DNA of 64,000 nt, taken from assembly GCA_017449075.1 (NCBI GenBank), contig JAFSKG010000016.1, positions 1 through 64,000 on the forward strand, read 5' to 3'. Within the stretch, counting starts at the first letter, position 1. Each line of letters starts with the position of its first letter. Made by a program: the position numbers and the translations under genes. The notes beneath the pieces are model-generated. The model was not told the origin of the DNA. It saw nothing but the letters and a program-made list of their open reading frames with translations, and made no database searches. Shown here in pieces: positions 59,749-64,000 of the stretch. The DNA is from Lachnospiraceae bacterium. GTDB taxonomy: Bacteria; Bacillota; Clostridia; Lachnospirales; Lachnospiraceae.

Positions 59749-61254
59749 TTAATATAAAGCAGCATAGTTATTATTATCAATATCTTCATAAAGTATAATT
59801 GTATTTTCGCCAACATCTTCTTGTGGAATTTCACTAATGTCACTGACTAATATCATTGGTTTTCCAATATTGTTTATATCATATATTTTTAGTATGTTTT
59901 CAGCATAAAACTTAGTCATATCATAGTACTTGCTTATAATATATATCTTTTTATTATTCATTATATCTTCTAATCCATATTTACCAATTGTATTATCATA
60001 AATTGAATTGACCCTTATCATATCAACTATACAATGAATTTTCGGAAAATATTTTCTATAGTTTAACTCAATAGGTATCCTAGTCACAAATGCCAAAGTC
60101 ACAAGTAATATAGGCAATACTCTTAACTTTTTTACTGTTAGCTTGCTCACAATAAATGAACACATATAAATTAGATACAACATTGATGCTGTGAAACTTA
60201 CATATATAAATCTAAGTTCAACTCTTATTGTGACACTTGATGAACCAATACATACTGCTATGAAAGATAAAAATATTAAATCAGCAGCCACATACTTCAT
60301 TTCTTGTTTATTCATTATTCTAAGTACTATATACCACAATATAACTATAAATATCAAAGCTATAGACACTAGTAATAAATATTTGGAAACTGTATTTGGC
60401 AAGCTAACAAAATCAATTCCATATAAGTACTCAGGGCCAATATTGATGCCAAAAATAAACGCAACCTGTATAAAGCAATACTTAATACATTCTGCTATAC
60501 TAAAAGTATCTTCCACATAAGTTCCACCAGTTCCAGCTGGCAGTACCTTCCCTATGGCAATGTACCTTATAAAACATATGAGCAATATTTCTAAGATAAA
60601 AACAATCAGCGACACTACTTTAGTCTTGCTAATTAGTTTATCTCCTTTGGCAGTAAATATAGCAATTACAATAGGTGCCGCAGTACACAAAAATCTTTCA
60701 TGAGTAAATGAGACAATTAAAAAAAGAAAAAATATAATTATAGTATTCTTTAGATTGTTATCATATTTTTCTTCTATAGCACCAGATAGTTTAAGGCAAT
60801 AGAAAAGTATCATAAGTGCTAACAACAATGCCGTAGATTCTAAAGAACCTATACCTTGGCCAATTTGATAATATGCATAATGCGACAAAATATATAACGA
60901 AGATATTAATAGTGATAATATATGATTTTTACTTAACCTTTTTGAAAAATGATATATAAATAATGCAATTAGCGAATTATAAACTTTATTTATAATAGAC
61001 AATTTCATCGGATTTGTTCCAATGATTACATAAAATATATATTGTATAGTTTCAAAAATAGGTCGATATCTGCTAGCCTCATAAAACTTAAATGCAAAAT
61101 CAAACAAGTTTAGTCCCCTAAACCACGACCAGTGATATAGGTCATCCATATAAAATGCTTTTAACACTAAATCCTTATTGATGTAAAAACATAGCGCTAA
61201 TAGAAGCACAAATACTAATACATACTCTACTACTTTTTTTAATACATTTTTCAT
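59749..61254 (-). CDS. Polytopic GT-C-like glycosyltransferase
   Basis: 501 residues with about eleven membrane helices. After the first helix, YMDDLYHWSWFRG (about 36-48) has the Asp pair typical of GT-C enzymes, and EASRYRPIFETIQYI follows. The C-terminal 90 residues are soluble (YFPKIHCIVDMIRVNSIYDNTIGKYG...). It would transfer a sugar from a lipid carrier outside the membrane. Family not named exactly. It starts 4 nt after coaW with a poor ribosome binding site. Confidence 0.75.
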   Translation of the reverse strand: MKNVLKKVVEYVLVFVLLLALCFYINKDLVLKAFYMDDLYHWSWFRGLNLFDFAFKFYEASRYRPIFETIQYIFYVIIGTNPMKLSIINKVYNSLIALFIYHFSKRLSKNHILSLLISSLYILSHYAYYQIGQGIGSLESTALLLALMILFYCLKLSGAIEEKYDNNLKNTIIIFFLFLIVSFTHERFLCTAAPIVIAIFTAKGDKLISKTKVVSLIVFILEILLICFIRYIAIGKVLPAGTGGTYVEDTFSIAECIKYCFIQVAFIFGINIGPEYLYGIDFVSLPNTVSKYLLLVSIALIFIVILWYIVLRIMNKQEMKYVAADLIFLSFIAVCIGSSSVTIRVELRFIYVSFTASMLYLIYMCSFIVSKLTVKKLRVLPILLVTLAFVTRIPIELNYRKYFPKIHCIVDMIRVNSIYDNTIGKYGLEDIMNNKKIYIISKYYDMTKFYAENILKIYDINNIGKPMILVSDISEIPQEDVGENTIILYEDIDNNNYAALY

Positions 61255-61258
61255 AAAA

Positions 61259-62119
61259 CTAATAATTTTTCCTTAACTTTAACAAATAATACTCCCAAGC
61301 ACCTATCACTATAGCATATTCTGCGTCTTCAACAAAAATCACTTCGTTCTTTGTATAATCTGCAATTCTTCTTATGCAGTTTTTCACATAGTCATCAGTG
61401 ACCATTGTCCCAATAAAAATCGATGGTTGTTTGTTATTGATTGATTTTATAATCAACATTATATTCTCTAAAATCATATTGAGCACAGCAGCAATATAGT
61501 CATTTTTATTCGCTTTCTTTTGTATGGCTGCAAAGTTTGCCGCTGTTATATCCGAAGTCATATTACCTATGTTGTCTTTACTTATATCACCTATCATCAA
61601 ATCCACATGAGACTTATTTCCATTTTTAGCCATTTCAATCAAAGTTTTAAAATTAATTATCACTTTATTGTCACACTCCACATCCGACAATATGGCACTT
61701 CCAAGTCCAACAAGTGTACCTCCACCAAGTCCTGTGCCACCTATTCTCTCAACTCTTTTCAAATCACTATAGATTATAGTGGTTCCAGTACCAATTGACA
61801 CTATATTTGCCTTATCAAGTTTTGAAAGAATTATTCCTCCATAGGCAATAGCATTAAACTCATCTATCTTTATAATTTCAATTTCTTCAAATCTGTCTTC
61901 AAGATAAGAACTTCCGGTTCCTGTTGCCAATATTTTTTCTATATTCTTTATATCAAGATTATATTTCTTTATTATTTCATAAATAAATATGGCAAAGTCA
62001 GTTGCAATGCTTCTTCCTTTGCCAATAATTTCTATGTTTGCCTCTTTTTCATTTTCAGCAATATTTAAAACTAAATATTTAAAATTTGTACTTCCAAAAT
62101 CAAATACCAATGTATACAT
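61259..62119 (-). CDS. coaW: Type II pantothenate kinase
   Basis: 286 residues. First step of CoA synthesis. The ASKHA fold is shown by VFDFGSTNFKYLV (start), LATGTGSSYL, VSIGTGTTI and GGTGLGGGTLVGLGSAIL (about 128-145), which mark the eukaryote-like type II enzymes of some Firmicutes. Such enzymes escape feedback by CoA in Staphylococcus. Its ATG overlaps the potC stop as TAATG, so it is co-translated with the polyamine transporter. coaE is at 9.5 kb. Confidence 0.9.
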   Translation of the reverse strand: MYTLVFDFGSTNFKYLVLNIAENEKEANIEIIGKGRSIATDFAIFIYEIIKKYNLDIKNIEKILATGTGSSYLEDRFEEIEIIKIDEFNAIAYGGIILSKLDKANIVSIGTGTTIIYSDLKRVERIGGTGLGGGTLVGLGSAILSDVECDNKVIINFKTLIEMAKNGNKSHVDLMIGDISKDNIGNMTSDITAANFAAIQKKANKNDYIAAVLNMILENIMLIIKSINNKQPSIFIGTMVTDDYVKNCIRRIADYTKNEVIFVEDAEYAIVIGAWEYYLLKLRKNY

Positions 62120-62913
62120 TAGTCTACCTCATTTCGATTTGAAACAAAGTTAGTAACAAGTAAAACTATAAGAACAATTAAAAACATTATAGTTGAAAGT
62201 GCATATAGAGAAGGATTCAAACCTCTTTTTACCTGAGCATATACAAGTGTAGATATGGTATTTATTCCCGCTCCTCTCGTAAAGTGAGTTATGATAAAAT
62301 CATCTAAGCTCATAGTAACCGCAAGCATAAAACCACTCACAACTCCAGGCATAATCTCTGGCAATACAACTTTAAAAAATGCTTGTGAGCTAGTTGCGCC
62401 AAGATCTCTCGCAGCCTGATATTCAAGTTGCGATGCCCCCTTTAGTTTTGGCAATACTGACAAAATTACATATGGTAAATTAAATGTTATATGTGAGATC
62501 AACACTGTCTTAAATGAAAGTGAGGAAAAAAATGGTATTGCCTTACCCAAAACTATAAAGCAAAGCATAAGTGATATACCTGTAACTACATCCGCATTAA
62601 GCATGGGGATATTTGTTATACTCATATATATAGTTCTTTTTCTTCTTGACATATTGCTTATGGCAACTGCCGCCATAGTTCCGATTATAACTGCTATGAT
62701 TGATGACAACAAAGCTATAAGTATTGTGTTTTGTAATGCCGAAACTATATTTCTATCTGAAAACATTTGCTGATACCATTTTAAAGAAAAACCGGTAAAA
62801 TTTACTCTTGACTTAGAAGAATTAAACGACAAAACCACCATTACCAATATTGGGACATAGGTAAATAATAGTATGAATGACAAATATGCATTTTTAATTA
62901 TTTTTCTAAGCAT
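62119..62913 (-). CDS. potC: Spermidine/putrescine ABC transporter permease PotC
   Basis: 264 residues, six membrane helices. The EAA loop that docks the ATPase is DLGATSSQAFFKVVLPEIMPG (about 172-192). MSLDDFIITHFTRGAG (about 210-225) is typical for PotC. It overlaps potB by one base (TAATG). Confidence 0.95.
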   Translation of the reverse strand: MLRKIIKNAYLSFILLFTYVPILVMVVLSFNSSKSRVNFTGFSLKWYQQMFSDRNIVSALQNTILIALLSSIIAVIIGTMAAVAISNMSRRKRTIYMSITNIPMLNADVVTGISLMLCFIVLGKAIPFFSSLSFKTVLISHITFNLPYVILSVLPKLKGASQLEYQAARDLGATSSQAFFKVVLPEIMPGVVSGFMLAVTMSLDDFIITHFTRGAGINTISTLVYAQVKRGLNPSLYALSTIMFLIVLIVLLVTNFVSNRNEVD

Positions 62914-63740
62914 TAGATTAAATTAGACTCCTCATCTTTATCAGTAAATTTATTTGTTATTCCCATTACTATAAATATAAATATTATAAGCACTAAAGAA
63001 AGTCCTGACCCAAGATGCCAATTTGAAGTTGTTAAAAATTCTTGCTCTATTACATTTCCTATAAGTAAGAATAATCCCCCACCAAGCATATAAGATATAG
63101 CAACTGTAGTAAGTGCAGGTATGAAAACCATAGTTATACCCGAAACCATACCCGGTATACTTAATGGAAAAATAACTCTTGTAAATACTTGAATCTCACT
63201 TGCTCCTAGATCTCTTGCACCATTTAGTGTATCATCTTTTATTTTCATCAAAGCATTGTAAAGTGGCAAAATCATGAATGGCAAAAAATCATAAACCATT
63301 CCAAGAATGATTGCAATTTCTGTGTTTACAATATTTATTCCAGGTAATCCAAACTTTGCTAGGATTAAATTTATAACTCCTCTCTTTTCTATGAGAGTAA
63401 GCCATGCATAAATTCTTAAAAGTCCATTCATCCACATAGGAAGTATAAATACATATACTACGAATGAAGACTTTTTCGTCTTACTATTTCTAAAAATAAG
63501 TGCAATCGGATATGCAAGTATTATACATATGAGAGTACTTATAAATGCTAGTTTAAATGCCTGTAAAAAACTTTTTAAGTGAATGGGGTTAAAGAAACTA
63601 ATAATATTATCCAAGGTAAAAGCATTGGCATCATTTGTTAACCCATAATACACAACAAAAATAAGTGGGATTACGATAAATCCTATCATCCATATAGAAT
63701 ATGGTGCTGCTACTAATTTGTTTCTAAGTTTACTATTCAC
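62913..63740 (-). CDS. potB: Spermidine/putrescine ABC transporter permease PotB
   Basis: 275 residues, six membrane helices. EAA loop DLGASEIQVFTRVIFPLSIPG (about 177-197). PotB marks are the first helix YSIWMIGFIVIPLIFVVYYGLT and SYMLGGGLFLLIGNVIEQEF. The start is GTG at 63740, sharing its G with the potA stop (TAGTG). Confidence 0.95.
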   Translation of the reverse strand: MNSKLRNKLVAAPYSIWMIGFIVIPLIFVVYYGLTNDANAFTLDNIISFFNPIHLKSFLQAFKLAFISTLICIILAYPIALIFRNSKTKKSSFVVYVFILPMWMNGLLRIYAWLTLIEKRGVINLILAKFGLPGINIVNTEIAIILGMVYDFLPFMILPLYNALMKIKDDTLNGARDLGASEIQVFTRVIFPLSIPGMVSGITMVFIPALTTVAISYMLGGGLFLLIGNVIEQEFLTTSNWHLGSGLSLVLIIFIFIVMGITNKFTDKDEESNLI

Positions 63741-64000
63741 TAATCTTCTGCCTCGTACTCAATTGGATCTATTGCTTCCTCATCTTCAGAAGTTGGTTTA
63801 TTCATAATTTGAATATTTTGTGGTTCTACATACACGCCAACTTCTTTGCCTGGCTCATGCAAAATAGTAGAATGAACTAGCCATTCTTTACCATCATCAG
63901 TAACACAAAGCATCTCATACATTTCACCTTTAAATATAACATGAGTCATTCTACCATGTAATATTGCTTTTTCACTATTAGGCGCTACAATCTCAACATC
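63740..64000 (-). CDS. potA: Spermidine/putrescine ABC transporter ATPase PotA, C-terminal part (cut by window edge)
   Basis: The minus-strand frame stays open to the end of the window, so only about the last 86 residues are here. They form the TOBE_2 region of PotA: DVEIVAPNSEKAILHGRMTH, VIFKGEMYEMLCV, EWLVHST and VGVYVEPQNIQIMNK. The ATPase motifs lie outside the window. An acidic tail (SEDEEAIDPIEYEAED) follows. A start at 63949 would not be the real one. Confidence 0.92.
   Translation of the reverse strand, partial: DVEIVAPNSEKAILHGRMTHVIFKGEMYEMLCVTDDGKEWLVHSTILHEPGKEVGVYVEPQNIQIMNKPTSEDEEAIDPIEYEAED

Noticed and set aside
1..64000. CRISPR arrays, prophage, insertion sequences, rRNA
   Set aside because: I found no regularly spaced repeats, transposase, integrase, phage structural genes or rRNA segments anywhere in the window.

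Overview
The window is 64 kb of AT-rich, densely packed bacterial chromosome. Gene content and order point to an anaerobic low-GC Firmicute of class Clostridia, most likely Lachnospiraceae or a close relative. The support is a polA-(small ORF)-coaE-yycJ-type MBL cluster, a HisS with a short C-terminus, a cysS-mrnC-rlmB cluster, a CdaA-CdaR locus, DUF6273 and 'ACC'-motif lipoproteins, TraX, GNAT-DUF2156 pairs and DUF4037/TPR pairs. This placement is inferred from recalled family features, not from a search. I see no prophage, insertion sequence, CRISPR array or rRNA.

Layout. 0.2-3.5 kb: THUMP methyltransferase and lipoprotein genes on back-to-back promoters, then two small membrane-protein genes. 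3.5-13.3 kb (minus strand): aspS, a class III-type Fic AMP-transferase, hisS, pncB, MBL hydrolase, coaE, an unknown 89-aa gene, polA and a zinc-finger membrane protein abutting tRNA-Leu(CAA). 13.3-25 kb: upp, a split DUF4163/DUF3298-like surface protein, a hexapeptide acyltransferase, an EamA exporter, and parC and parE separated by a flavinylated extracellular reductase, an orphan DpnI-like nuclease relative, a band-7 protein and a 189-bp inverted-repeat element. 25-31 kb: an operon running cdaA, cdaR, wzy-like polymerase and two lipoproteins. 31-37 kb is the only large plus-strand block: NlpC/P60 lipoprotein, response regulator, histidine kinase, D-Ala-D-Ala carboxypeptidase, tRNA-Arg(CCT); it looks like a regulated cell-wall module. 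37-47 kb: rsmF, a histone-H1-like basic protein, miaA, ispG, uvrC, a DUF4015 lipoprotein, rlmB, tRNA-Leu(CAG), mrnC, cysS, ispF. 47-58 kb: DUF2156, GNAT, YqeY, TraX, metG, a lipoprotein, aroD, tatD, TPR, DUF4037, a class II aldolase, HIT and 3D-domain genes. 58-64 kb: paired chromate transporters, LicD, a GT-C-like membrane protein, type II pantothenate kinase and potCB plus the 3' end of potA.

The most unusual theme is how translation starts. Five genes (starts 1409, 31148, 52916, 55586, 57578) have a good -10 element only 6-7 nt before the start codon and no Shine-Dalgarno sequence, so their mRNAs should be leaderless. Two further genes (rlmB, and the zinc-finger gene before polA) start 3 and 6 nt after the 3' end of a tRNA-Leu, so ordinary tRNA 3' cleavage would also leave nearly leaderless mRNAs. 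All three tRNA genes sit within or at the end of protein operons. Seven gene junctions use one-base overlaps of the TAATG/TAGTG type.

Other points of note are the Fic protein (its relatives modify gyrase and topoisomerase IV), the DpnI-like protein with Gln in place of the catalytic Glu, a UvrC without its C-terminal helix-hairpin-helix domain, a PolA with a collapsed proofreading domain, and a small hairpin repeat placed between stop codons and ribosome binding sites.
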